A DNA stretch of 31,956 nt. Origin: SAR202 cluster bacterium AD-804-J14_MRT_500m. GTDB taxonomy: Bacteria; Chloroflexota; Dehalococcoidia; UBA3495; GCA-2712585. The notes under the pieces were generated by a model. That model saw only the letters and a program-made list of their open reading frames with translations. It searched no databases and was not told where the DNA came from. A program made the position numbers and the translations under genes. This document shows positions 15,793-25,400 of this stretch, in pieces. The DNA is taken from positions 1-31,956 of the forward strand of contig VEXF01000016.1 in the NCBI GenBank assembly GCA_009391275.1, in the 5' to 3' direction. The first letter of the stretch is position 1. Each line of letters begins with the position of its first letter.

Positions 15793-17316
15793 ATGGAAGA
15801 TTTTAAAAATATTGCTCTCCTGTTAACTATCCTGATTCCCGCAGGCACCGCGGGTGTATTGATCTTTTTCCCAAGGTCCAAGGCCGGGGCCATTAGGCTA
15901 GTTGCGATAACCAGTGCCGCTTTCACCATGGCCCTATCGATTCTGATTTTCTCTCTGTACAGTTACGGGGACGGTGGATATCAGTTCGTGAATTCTTGGC
16001 GCTGGCTGGAAGAACCCCTAAATATAGACTTAAGTTTTGGAATAGACGGCATATCTGCCCCTATGGTGCTACTAACAGGAATCGTGCTGTTTGCGGGTGT
16101 GATCGTATCCTGGAGTGTTCAGCGTAGGCCTAAAGATTTTTTCATATTGTTCTTCGTCTTAATTGCGGGTGTTTACGGGGTCTTCGTAGTCCGAGACTTG
16201 TTCTTCCTATTCTTTTTCTACGAACTTGCTGTGTTACCTATGTTTCCCCTGATTGGCATTTGGGGCAGCAGCAGCGATTTTGGAACCTTTACTCGCACTA
16301 AAGAATATGGTGCTATGAAGCTCACCCTCTACCTGGTAGCAGGAAGTGTTCTTGTATGGGTGGGGATTATAGCCCTGTACGTGATAGCTACCGATGTCGG
16401 ATCTCCTTCCTTCTCTTTGGAAGTGCTGAGCAATCTTTCTGATCAAGGTGCTTTTAGCAAAGATTTCCAATTGCTATTCTTCCCGTTTTTCATGGTGGGG
16501 TTTGGTATTCTTGCCGGTCTCTGGCCATTTCATACTTGGTCCCCGGATGGCCATGTGGCCGCGCCAACAGCCGTGAGCATGGTACATGCAGGTGTCCTGA
16601 TGAAGCTGGGGGCATACGGCATTATCCGGGTGGGCATGACCCTGCTTCCTCAGGGAGCAGAGGACTGGATGCCTGTTCTGATTGGGCTAGGGACTGTTAA
16701 CGTTTTATACGGTGCCGTCTCTGCGTTGGGCCAACGGGACCTTAAATATGTCGTAGGTTATTCCAGTGTTAGTCACATGGGTCTGGTGCTCATGGGATTG
16801 GCAACTCTTCAGACTTTTGGTGTTAGTGGAGCTGTTCTGCAGATGTTTTCTCATGGAATAATGACAGCTCTTTTCTTCGCTGTGGTTGGAATAATTTACG
16901 AACGTACCCATACTCGTGACATTACAGTCCTGGGTGGACTGTCCAAGAGAATGGGAATCACGGTCACGTTTTTTGCAATCGCCGGGTTAGCTTCATTGGG
17001 CCTTCCTGGTTTCAGTGGATTTATTGCTGAACTGCTTGTTTTCGTTGGTGTCTTTAAAGAATATATGCCATTGGGGATATTGGCTGTAGTTGGTGCTGCA
17101 ATCACGGCTGTATATATCCTTCGGCTACTAGCCCGAGCGTTCTTTGGTCCACTTAACCCACGTTGGGATCAGCTCAAGGACGCTACACCTATGGAATTCG
17201 CACCTCTAGCGATTCTAGGGTTTATTTTGATATTTGTTGGGATCTGGCCGGCGCCGCTAATGAATGTTATAAACGTCGGCGTGGAAGAGTTTTTGATTAG
17301 GTTCACAGGCGCATGA
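15793..17316 (+). CDS. nuoM: NADH-quinone oxidoreductase subunit M
   Basis: Antiporter-like proton channel of 507 residues. The ATG at 15793 is preferred over a GTG at 15763 because it puts the helix-5 glutamate at residue 144 (FFYELAVLPM), the E. coli number, and avoids a 28-nt overlap with nuoL. SPDGHVAAPTAVSMVHAG and FSGFIAELLVF are conserved. The helix-7 stretch before WPFHTW reads GFGILAGL, so the lysine found there in E. coli NuoM (and in NuoL and NuoN of this operon) appears to be replaced by Leu240. It overlaps nuoN by 4 nt. Confidence 0.96.
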   Translation: MEDFKNIALLLTILIPAGTAGVLIFFPRSKAGAIRLVAITSAAFTMALSILIFSLYSYGDGGYQFVNSWRWLEEPLNIDLSFGIDGISAPMVLLTGIVLFAGVIVSWSVQRRPKDFFILFFVLIAGVYGVFVVRDLFFLFFFYELAVLPMFPLIGIWGSSSDFGTFTRTKEYGAMKLTLYLVAGSVLVWVGIIALYVIATDVGSPSFSLEVLSNLSDQGAFSKDFQLLFFPFFMVGFGILAGLWPFHTWSPDGHVAAPTAVSMVHAGVLMKLGAYGIIRVGMTLLPQGAEDWMPVLIGLGTVNVLYGAVSALGQRDLKYVVGYSSVSHMGLVLMGLATLQTFGVSGAVLQMFSHGIMTALFFAVVGIIYERTHTRDITVLGGLSKRMGITVTFFAIAGLASLGLPGFSGFIAELLVFVGVFKEYMPLGILAVVGAAITAVYILRLLARAFFGPLNPRWDQLKDATPMEFAPLAILGFILIFVGIWPAPLMNVINVGVEEFLIRFTGA

Positions 17317-18836
17317 CCGAAAATCTTCATCTTTTGCTGCCAGAGATCGTACTTGCTGCTTTAGCAATACTTATCTTGGCTGTGGATTTGTTCATACCGG
17401 AAAGGTTCAAATCGATGCTTCCGTGGCTGTCGATAGTTGGCCTCGGAGGAATTATGGGGCTCTCCGTAGCCCTGCTCTGGGGTGAGAACACCCTCTTATA
17501 CGGCGGTCTGCTTAGTGCCGACAGCTATTCGTTGTTCTTTAAAATTTTCTTTTTCGCGTTAGGCGGGGTGATAGTTTTCATCTCAAACGACTACGTTAAA
17601 AAGTATTTACATAGTCCCGGAGAATTCTATGCCATCATAATTTTTGCCATTTTAGCGATGGTGATTATGGCTGAATCCGTAGAACTCCTTACGGCCTATA
17701 TAGCGCTGGAACTTATGAGTTTCTGCTTTTATATACTTGTTGCTTATGCTCGTACCAACCGTAAATCTAATGAAGCCGGTGTTAAATACGTCCTTATAGG
17801 GGCGTTTTCATCCGCCATACTTCTTTACGGTATTAGCCTGCTTTATGGTGCTGTTGGGGAAACGCGGTTTTCCGGCATAGAAAAAGAACTTACCATCGCT
17901 ATAGCGAACTCCGGTTCGGTTTCTCCCAGTTTATGGATCGGACTCGCGTTGATTTTGGTCGGTCTTGGCTTCAAAATTGCGGCGGTTCCTTTTCATATGT
18001 GGGCTCCAGACACTTACGAAGGAGCTCCGTTGCCGGTAACCGCTTTCCTGTCGGTAGGCTCTAAAGCCGCGGCCTTCGCTTTGCTAATTAGGTTATTTGG
18101 ACATGCGTTCCTGCCAGCAATAGATCAATGGCAGATACTTGTGGCCGTACTTGCGGTACTTACTATGACGGTTGGAAACGTAGTAGCTATTGCTCAACAT
18201 AATTTTAAGCGTTTATTAGCCTATTCCAGTATTGGGCATGTGGGATTTATGCTTGTGGGGATTGCGAGTATGTCCGTCATTGGTGTTGAATCACTTTTAT
18301 TCTATATAGTCGCCTATGGCGTCACTACGCTAACTGTATTCGTAGGGTTGATAGCATTTTTTAATGTGACCGGTAGAGATGATATTGCGGATTTGGGGGG
18401 GTTGGCAGATAGACATCCATTCCTAGCCGCGGCGATTGCTGTTGGGTTATTCTCTCTGGCAGGCTTACCGTTCTTTGCTGGGTTTACGGCTAAGTTCTAT
18501 CTATTTGCTGCAGCCGGAGTAGAGGGTTTGTTGTGGTTGGCAGGATTTGCAATTTTTAACAGTCTCATCTCACTATATTACTATCTTATGATTGTTCGTC
18601 GAATGTATATTGACCCTGTCCCGGATTGGGCTAAAGAGGGTAACGATGTTACAAGGAATTTGTCGGAACAGGATAAAGCGGATGATATGTCTGGTGTCTC
18701 TGCGCCTAGTCTGGCACCCTCGCGCCTGATTACAGGACTTTTGGCTGTTCTAGTTCTTGGAGTAATTGTTGTTGGAGTATATCCGTTCCCTATTATGAGC
18801 GCCGTTAAATCTGCGGCGGCTGCTATATTTGCATAA
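17313..18836 (+). CDS. nuoN: NADH-quinone oxidoreductase subunit N
   Basis: Antiporter-like proton channel, last gene of the operon. The 507-residue product has Glu133 in ALELMSFCFYILVAY and Lys221 in GFKIAAVPFHMWAPDTYEGA, the expected channel pair. It starts in ATGA overlap with nuoM. No nuoE, nuoF or nuoG follows, so the NADH-oxidising module is either elsewhere or absent. Confidence 0.97.
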   Translation: MTENLHLLLPEIVLAALAILILAVDLFIPERFKSMLPWLSIVGLGGIMGLSVALLWGENTLLYGGLLSADSYSLFFKIFFFALGGVIVFISNDYVKKYLHSPGEFYAIIIFAILAMVIMAESVELLTAYIALELMSFCFYILVAYARTNRKSNEAGVKYVLIGAFSSAILLYGISLLYGAVGETRFSGIEKELTIAIANSGSVSPSLWIGLALILVGLGFKIAAVPFHMWAPDTYEGAPLPVTAFLSVGSKAAAFALLIRLFGHAFLPAIDQWQILVAVLAVLTMTVGNVVAIAQHNFKRLLAYSSIGHVGFMLVGIASMSVIGVESLLFYIVAYGVTTLTVFVGLIAFFNVTGRDDIADLGGLADRHPFLAAAIAVGLFSLAGLPFFAGFTAKFYLFAAAGVEGLLWLAGFAIFNSLISLYYYLMIVRRMYIDPVPDWAKEGNDVTRNLSEQDKADDMSGVSAPSLAPSRLITGLLAVLVLGVIVVGVYPFPIMSAVKSAAAAIFA

Positions 18837-19152
18837 TTTTGCAGATCAACCGTTAGGCAAACCTGTAGCTAGTTGAGATAATGTCACCAGGCAGCCCGAC
18901 GTAGACGGGGAATCCGTGGCCCACAAGGCATGTCGAATCTCGGTAAGGGATTCAGCAGGACATAAGTATGGCATCAGTGACAACATTGCCAATATTCTAT
19001 TTGACAGTAGGACGTGTATTCTAAAACTGGATTGACTTATTTGCTGGAGATAAATGGTGGGACTGTTAGGGTGCTCTGACGGATGGCTGAATAAAGAAAA
19101 AGTCTTGGTTTTGATATAATCATGCTGGTCTTAATTTAACGAGAGCTCAATT
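18837..19152. other. Intergenic region after nuoN
   Basis: A 316-nt gap. Apart from the extended -10 promoter near its end, I see only short, unconvincing hairpins such as ACGG-GGAAT-CCGT. No tRNA-like fold, terminator with a T-run, or coding frame is recognised. Confidence 0.4.
19112..19120 (+). promoter_or_regulatory. Extended -10 promoter upstream of the LOG-like gene
   Basis: TGATATAAT is a perfect extended -10 (TGnTATAAT) with no good -35 at 17-18 nt, as is usual for this promoter class. Transcription would begin near 19127, about 26 nt before the ATG at 19153. Confidence 0.6.
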
Positions 19153-19677
19153 ATGGAATTTTCTAAAAAGCCTCTTATTATTGCGGTTATCGGTGGAGGT
19201 TTCCCTCCGCCTCAAGCTTACGACGACGCTTATAACGTTGGTATAGCGTTAGCGAAACGTGGTGTTGTAGTTGTGTGTGGGGGGTTGTCAGGTGTAATGG
19301 AAGCAGTGTGTAAAGGATCTAAAGAGGCCGGTGGTACGACAATTGGTATTCTACCGGGCAATGAACCAGATAATGCTAATTCTTATGTTGATATACCTAT
19401 ATGCACTGGGCTCAGCTATGCTCGGAATGTCCTCGTAGTTAAAACCGGACGGGCAGTAATTGCCATCGACGGATCATATGGCACTATGTCTGAAATTGCC
19501 CATGCTTTGTCAGATCAAATACCGGTTATCGGTCTTAATACTTGGACATTCAGTATCGGAGGAGAACAGGACTCCGCAGTGATTCGTGCAAGCGACCCCC
19601 TAGACGCTGTTAATAAAGCCATCTTTGCGGCACAGCAACGAGTTAGCAAACGGATCAATCCGCGTCCCATCCGATGA
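19153..19677 (+). CDS. TIGR00725-type LOG/lysine-decarboxylase-like protein
   Basis: A 174-residue Rossmann-like protein of the SLOG/LOG superfamily (TIGR00725 type). VIGGGFPPP opens the fold, followed by VVCGGLSGVMEAVCKGSKEA and IDGSYGTMSEIAHAL. The last resembles the PGGxGTxxE motif of LOG phosphoribohydrolases, with the glycine pair altered. Relatives bind nucleotides or cleave nucleoside monophosphates, but the role of this subgroup is not established. It overlaps the enolase start by 4 nt (ATGA), so the two are coexpressed. Confidence 0.85.
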   Translation: MEFSKKPLIIAVIGGGFPPPQAYDDAYNVGIALAKRGVVVVCGGLSGVMEAVCKGSKEAGGTTIGILPGNEPDNANSYVDIPICTGLSYARNVLVVKTGRAVIAIDGSYGTMSEIAHALSDQIPVIGLNTWTFSIGGEQDSAVIRASDPLDAVNKAIFAAQQRVSKRINPRPIR

Positions 19678-20966
19678 CCTACGTCGCGAAAGTCCAAGCT
19701 CGTGAGATACTTGACTCGCGTGGTACTCCCACAATAGAAGCTCAGGTTACTTTGACTGATGGCGCATCAGCTACTGCTGCAATCCCTTCAGGAGCCAGCG
19801 CGGGGCGTCATGAGGCGTTGGAGCTTCGGGATTGTGACCTACGACGGTATCGGGGTAATGGCGTGCTGAAAGCCGTGGATAATGTTGAGAATCGAATAGC
19901 TCCAGCAATGATCGGGTTGACGGCTTCTGATCAAGAACATGTGGATTCAGTTCTATTAGAACTTGATGGTACCCCAAATAAATCTCGATTAGGGGCGAAT
20001 GCCACTCTCGCAGTATCGCTCGCAGTTTGCAAGGCTGCGGCAGTTTCCAATGGATGCTCTCTCTATCAGTCTATTGGTTGCCCATCAGAATTTGAGATGC
20101 CTGTGCCTATGTTCAATATTCTTAACGGCGGTGCACATGCAAGCAACTCTACAGATGTCCAGGAATTTATGGTTCTGCCGGCTGGGCTCGGGAGCTACAG
20201 GGAAGCTCTTAGAGCTGGATCTGAGATTTATAGCGCCTTGGGGGATATCATAAGACGTCTTAGATATAGTACTACTGTCGGTGATGAAGGTGGATTTGCT
20301 CTTGAGGGTTTAACAAACCGAAGCGCTTTGGAAATGGTCGTTAATGCTATCGAACGTGCGGGGTATCGACCCGGAGAAGAATGCTTTATTGGGATAGATG
20401 TGGCTGCATCTGGACTAATGCGGGGTGGCCGCTACCATTTTGCAAAAGATGGTAGCGATTTTGTTGCTGAAACCCTCATAGATTGTTACCAATCGTGGAC
20501 ACGAGACTTTTGTCTAATCAGCATCGAAGATGGGATGGGAGAAGATGACTGGGATGGGTGGTGTGCCTTGATGAAGCGTCTGGGTGGGACGGTTCAGATA
20601 GTTGGAGACGATCTTTATACAACTAACAACGAACGGCTCCAACACGGCTTAGATTTAGGGGCCAGCAACGCGATTTTGCTGAAGGTTAATCAGATTGGTA
20701 CTCTAACGGAGACCTTATCGGCATTTCGAATGGCTAGTAATGCTGGCTGGGGTACTATCTTCAGCCACCGTTCAGGTGAAACTGAAGATACTACAATCGC
20801 AGATCTTGCTGTGGCATTCGGCGCCGGTCAAATCAAAGCCGGCGCTCCCTGTAGATCAGAGCGGGTTGCTAAATATAATCGGCTTCTTCGTATAGAAGAG
20901 GAGCTTGGTCATGATGCGAAATATGCAGGGATGGGACCCTATAAAGCTATAGGATGTGTAACATAG
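19674..20966 (+). CDS. eno: Enolase (phosphopyruvate hydratase)
   Basis: Interconverts 2-phosphoglycerate and phosphoenolpyruvate in glycolysis. The 430-residue product has every catalytic and magnesium residue: His155, Glu164, Glu205, Asp242, Glu285, Asp312, Lys337, the His365-Arg366-Ser367 loop (SHRSGETEDTTIADLAV) and Lys388. Numbering runs four below E. coli enolase. It is translationally coupled to the LOG-like gene and followed by GAPDH on the same strand. Confidence 0.97.
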   Translation: MTYVAKVQAREILDSRGTPTIEAQVTLTDGASATAAIPSGASAGRHEALELRDCDLRRYRGNGVLKAVDNVENRIAPAMIGLTASDQEHVDSVLLELDGTPNKSRLGANATLAVSLAVCKAAAVSNGCSLYQSIGCPSEFEMPVPMFNILNGGAHASNSTDVQEFMVLPAGLGSYREALRAGSEIYSALGDIIRRLRYSTTVGDEGGFALEGLTNRSALEMVVNAIERAGYRPGEECFIGIDVAASGLMRGGRYHFAKDGSDFVAETLIDCYQSWTRDFCLISIEDGMGEDDWDGWCALMKRLGGTVQIVGDDLYTTNNERLQHGLDLGASNAILLKVNQIGTLTETLSAFRMASNAGWGTIFSHRSGETEDTTIADLAVAFGAGQIKAGAPCRSERVAKYNRLLRIEEELGHDAKYAGMGPYKAIGCVT

Positions 20967-20983
20967 CTGGGATCAATCCTTGG

Positions 20984-21013
20984 TTGAGTGTACAACTCAG
21001 TGTTCAGTATAGT
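20984..21013 (+). promoter_or_regulatory. Weak candidate promoter upstream of gap
   Basis: TTGAGT (20984-20989) and TATAGT (21008-21013) with 18-nt spacing; a small repeat TGAGT-GTACA-ACTCA overlaps the -35. It would leave a leader of nearly 200 nt. Cotranscription from eno is equally possible. Confidence 0.3.
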
Positions 21014-21216
21014 TAGTGTATTAGACCAACAGCGCCTACAAGATTCCAGAATAGTGATGGCTAACAACAAAGCTCACTATCAAGGGGTGCAACTGGAAAT
21101 AAGGCGATCTATAATTCAGAAAATAAACAGGGTAGATGCCCGTCATTGGGGATCAGTTAGGGTTGATGTGATCACAACTTCAATCATGTATATTAATCAA
21201 CAATAGGAGATGAACT

Positions 21217-22230
21217 ATGGTAACCCGTATCGGAATCAACGGATTCGGTCGTATCGGACGGCAAGTTGTTCGCGCTACTTTAGAGCGGCAGTCCGATAAG
21301 ATAGTAGTGGCAGCGGTTAACGATCTTACTGATGCAAAAACTAATGCGTACCTCTTTAAATATGATACCAACTACGGTGAATTCTCAGGTACTGTGGACA
21401 CGCGTAATGGGTCTCTAGTTATAGATGGCAACGATGTGACCGTTTTTTCTGAACGTAATCCTGCTAGTATTCCATGGGCGGAAGTTGGCGTAGACTTGGT
21501 TGTGGAATCGACGGGAATCTTTACGGATGCGGATAAGGCATCTGCTCATATCGAAGCGGGTGCCAAAAAAGTAATCATTTCGGCGCCTGCCAAGGGCGAA
21601 GATCTAACGATAGTGTTAGGCGTCAACGACTCTAGTTATGACCCGGTAAACCACAAAATCATATCCAATGCATCATGTACAACGAATTGTTTCGCTCCAA
21701 TGGTCAAAGTCCTAAATGAAGCGTTCGGAATCAAGTACGGCTTGATGTCCACTGTGCATGCCTATACAAATGACCAGAAAATCCTAGACCAGGTGCACGG
21801 GGATCTTCGTCGCTCCCGAGCGGCCGCGATGAATATAATTCCGACTAGCACTGGAGCAGCTCGTGCCGTTGGTCTGGTAATACCCGAACTCCAAGGCAAG
21901 CTTCACGGCGTGGCCTTTCGTGTTCCTACTAGTACGGTATCTGCTACGGATTTCACCGCTGTAGTTGAACGAAAAGTTTCTGTTGAAGAGGTTAATTCAG
22001 CCTTTGAGATTGCTGCGTCAGGGTCGTTACAAGGGGTATTAGAATATTGTGATCAGCCTTTGGTGAGCAGTGATTTCAAAGGAAATACCCATAGTTGTGT
22101 ATTTGATTCTCTGTCTACGATTGTGATGGAAGGGGAAATGGTCAAAATTCTCGGGTGGTATGACAACGAATGGGGGTACGCTTGTAGAACTGCGGATCTA
22201 AGTGCTTTTATAGCCGATAAGGGGTTCTGA
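21217..22230 (+). CDS. gap: Glyceraldehyde-3-phosphate dehydrogenase, type I
   Basis: NAD-dependent oxidative phosphorylation of glyceraldehyde-3-phosphate in glycolysis or the reverse reaction. The 337-residue product has the N-terminal dinucleotide motif [10 protein letters not shown], Asp36 after the second strand (favouring NAD), catalytic Cys154 in [12 protein letters not shown] and His181 in [10 protein letters not shown], and the C-terminal [18 protein letters not shown] lies just before ATG. The stop is TGA. Confidence 0.97.
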   Translation: MVTRIGINGFGRIGRQVVRATLERQSDKIVVAAVNDLTDAKTNAYLFKYDTNYGEFSGTVDTRNGSLVIDGNDVTVFSERNPASIPWAEVGVDLVVESTGIFTDADKASAHIEAGAKKVIISAPAKGEDLTIVLGVNDSSYDPVNHKIISNASCTTNCFAPMVKVLNEAFGIKYGLMSTVHAYTNDQKILDQVHGDLRRSRAAAMNIIPTSTGAARAVGLVIPELQGKLHGVAFRVPTSTVSATDFTAVVERKVSVEEVNSAFEIAASGSLQGVLEYCDQPLVSSDFKGNTHSCVFDSLSTIVMEGEMVKILGWYDNEWGYACRTADLSAFIADKGF

Positions 22231-22442
22231 CGAGATGAGAGAAGTTTTACGCGCAGGACTTTAATATTCTTTCACAATCTGGGGAGATCAAGACAGGTTT
22301 CTAAAGGAAAACCATATTCGCGGATAATCAGTCTACAATGCTTAATAGACACGATTAAGCGTCGGGGCCATAGGCCAGGCATGCTGGCGACATGTCCAGT
22401 TTTGCTGAACGGTGAAATTCACGTTGATAGAATAGCCATCTA
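22231..22442. other. Spacer with inverted repeat upstream of the DUF2298 fusion gene
   Basis: Contains the perfect inverted repeat GCTTAAT-AGACACG-ATTAAGC at 22340-22360, immediately after a TACAAT at 22334-22339 that could be a -10 (no clear -35). There is no T-run, so it is more likely an operator-like site than a terminator. Confidence 0.35.
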
Positions 22443-25400
22443 ATGCGGCAGCGTTCCATTCGGACAGATCCGATTTATTTAATCCGGTCGATTAAATCGC
22501 GCCGGATGATGCTGTGCATTGTGGCTGTCCTTGTGTTGGCTGCTGGCCTAAGACTTTATGGCATTGATTGGGATCGAGGTTATGGGTTTCATCCAGATGA
22601 GCGATCCATATACATGCAGGCAGATTGTATGTACAAAGTCCTCACCCATGGACCGGGGTATCAAGAATGTCCTAATTTGTCAGAATACCCTGATATGGAG
22701 TCTGGCATACCTTCTGTTGGCGTATTTTTTGATAGCGGCCGTAGCGCTTTAAATCCACACTGGTTCCCACTTGGTAGCATCATGATTTATTTAATGGTGC
22801 TCATTCGGTCGGTAGTCGAGCCATTTGGTGATTTCAATGGGCTTGATATGCGTTTTGCAGGAAGGACTCTTTCTGCGTTGGCAGATGTCGGATCCGTATT
22901 CCTTATTTTCTTGATCGGTAGAAGATTATTTGGGTCAAAAGTGGGCCTTCTAGCAGCATTTTTACTGTCGATTACCGTTATACATGTACAGACTAGTCAT
23001 TACTATCGGCCAGAGACATTTTTGGGTGTTCTTACACTCGCGTCTTTTTGGTTTATGCTCAACATTCTTCATAGTGGGCGACAACGAGATTGGATGTTCC
23101 TGGGATTATTCGTTGGCCTCACGTTTGCTGTCAAGGTAAGCGTTGTTCCTCTTCTGTTACTACTCGTCCTTGTCTTTGGGTTTCGAGTGTTCGGTTGGCC
23201 GGACGGAACAACCGGCACTTCATTTAGACGGCAATTGTTCATGACCCTGCGACACGCGACCGTTGGATCTGTGATAGCTATCTTCGTTTTTCTGGTTATC
23301 AACCCTTACGCAATTATCGATTTCTCAGAGTTCATTTCGGATACTACCTGGGAAGCTGGAATAGCACGAGTTGCCGGCAAGATGCCGTATACGGTTCAGT
23401 ATGTTGGGTCTTTACCAATTATTTATGAACTCAGGCAGAGTACGATCTGGGCTCTAGGAATTCCGTTAGGAATAGTCTCATGGGTTGGGCTAATCTATGC
23501 GGGGTACAGCGTTATCGCGAAAAAACCAACATGGAAACCAGAATTATTGCTGGTAGCATGGGTGTTATCCAATTTTCTATTAATTGGGCTGTTTTTTGAA
23601 GTAAAATTCCTGCGATACATATTTCCTATAATCCCTCTGCTTGTTCTGTTCGGTGCTAGAGGGTTGGTATCGTTAGTAGACTCGGCTCATCGGATCCAGA
23701 AATTATTAGTTGATCGCCAACTCGGATTTCCGGTTTGGCGAGTAACAGCCCATTATTCTCCTCATATTGCTGTTGGTCTCATTATCGTTGTTGTGTTGTC
23801 GACCGCGATGTATACAGCAGGTTTCATGGGCATATATTCACGGCCTCATCCCGCTGTGGAAGCTTCAATATGGATAAACGATAACGTCCGTCCGGGAACT
23901 ACCGTAATCACAGACAACCACTGGGACGAAGGAATTCCTGAGTTATATAGATACAACGTTGTTCAAATACCCATCTATGAAGGCGATTCTGATTTTAAAA
24001 TGCGGTCCATGAGTCATGATTTATCTCGGGCTGAATATCTTGTGTTCTACAGCAATAGGACATATGGGAGTATTTCTAGGGTCCCTGAACTTTATCCCCA
24101 AAGTGCGAATTATTACCAGAAACTTTTTTCGGGAGAGTTAGGCTATAAATTAGACCGGATTTTTACTTCGTATCCTGAATTTCTAGGTGTCACTTGGAAA
24201 AACGATACGTTCGGCCGTGCAAGGCTTCCTGAACCAGAGCTTATGGCTGCGTCATCTGCAGGAATAGTTACATTGAATCTAGGATACGCGGATGAGAACG
24301 TCGTTAATTATGATCACCCTGCGGTATTGCTATTTCGTAATGACTCGAAATTGCCGCAGCATAAGATTTACAAATCTTTGACTCCCACTAGATCTGAGAG
24401 CGAAACCCCGAATTCTCTTCTAGCTGCAGATGTAGGTCGAATCCAACGTAGCGGAGGCACGTGGTCTAGCATAATTCAAGAAGATAGCTGGACGAATAAA
24501 ATGCCGGTTTTGGCTTGGATTCTCATCGTAGAATTAATCTATTTGGTTACCTTGCCATTAGCCTTTTTTATTTTCAGGCCATTGCCTGACCGAGGAATAA
24601 TCTTCGCCAAGATACTAGGAATATTGTCTGTCAGCTACATTGTGTGGCTTTTGGCTAGTCTGCATTGGCTCAGTTTCTCACGATATTCAATGTTAATAGC
24701 TATCCTTGTGATGGCCAGCTTGTCTACTGCGGTTTTGGCGGTCAAATATCGAGAAATGATACGTTTTCTGCGAAACCATTGGCGCTTGATGGTGGGGTCA
24801 GAGGTTCTGTTTCTTGTGGCATTCCTCGTATTTGTTGTTGTGAGGATGGCTAACCCGGATCTGTGGCACCCTTTTCGAGGCGGCGAAAAACCGATGGATT
24901 TCGCCTACTTGAACGCTATCCTTCGGTCCACTTACATGCCGCCATTCGATCCGTGGTTCTCTGGTGGTTATATTAACTATTACTACTGGGGCATATTTAT
25001 AGTAGCCAACTTAACCAAATCACTTGGCATGCTTCCGGCAGTTGCTTATAACCTGGCGGTGCCTTTGTTCTTTGCCCTGACGGTTACCGGGGTTTATTCA
25101 CTCGCGTTCAATGTTGCCGAAGGCTTGAGGACAACCGGCAGAGTTGGTGATGTCTTACAGTCATCAAAGGGTGGCCTGAACATAGTGATGAACTGGGTAA
25201 AGACACCAGCATTCGCTGGTCTGATCGCCGTCTTCTTTGTGTGCATTATTGCCAATCTCGATGGTGCCGTGCAACTAATCCAGTCAGGCTGGTCCAACGT
25301 TATACATGGTGAACCATTCAGGCACTTTGATTTCTGGCGTAGTAGCCGAATGATCCCTGGATTAGCAGATTATAACCCTTCACTATTTGTATTCTGGTTG

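Noticed and set aside
19001..19022. TTGACA with TATTCT upstream of the LOG-like gene as a promoter
   Set aside because: The spacer is only 10 nt; the extended -10 at 19112-19120 is a better candidate.
21163..21194. TTGATG and TATATT as a gap promoter
   Set aside because: The 20-nt spacer is too long for a normal sigma70-type promoter.
20988..21206. 72-codon frame between eno and gap
   Set aside because: No ribosome site and low-information composition, in a likely leader region.
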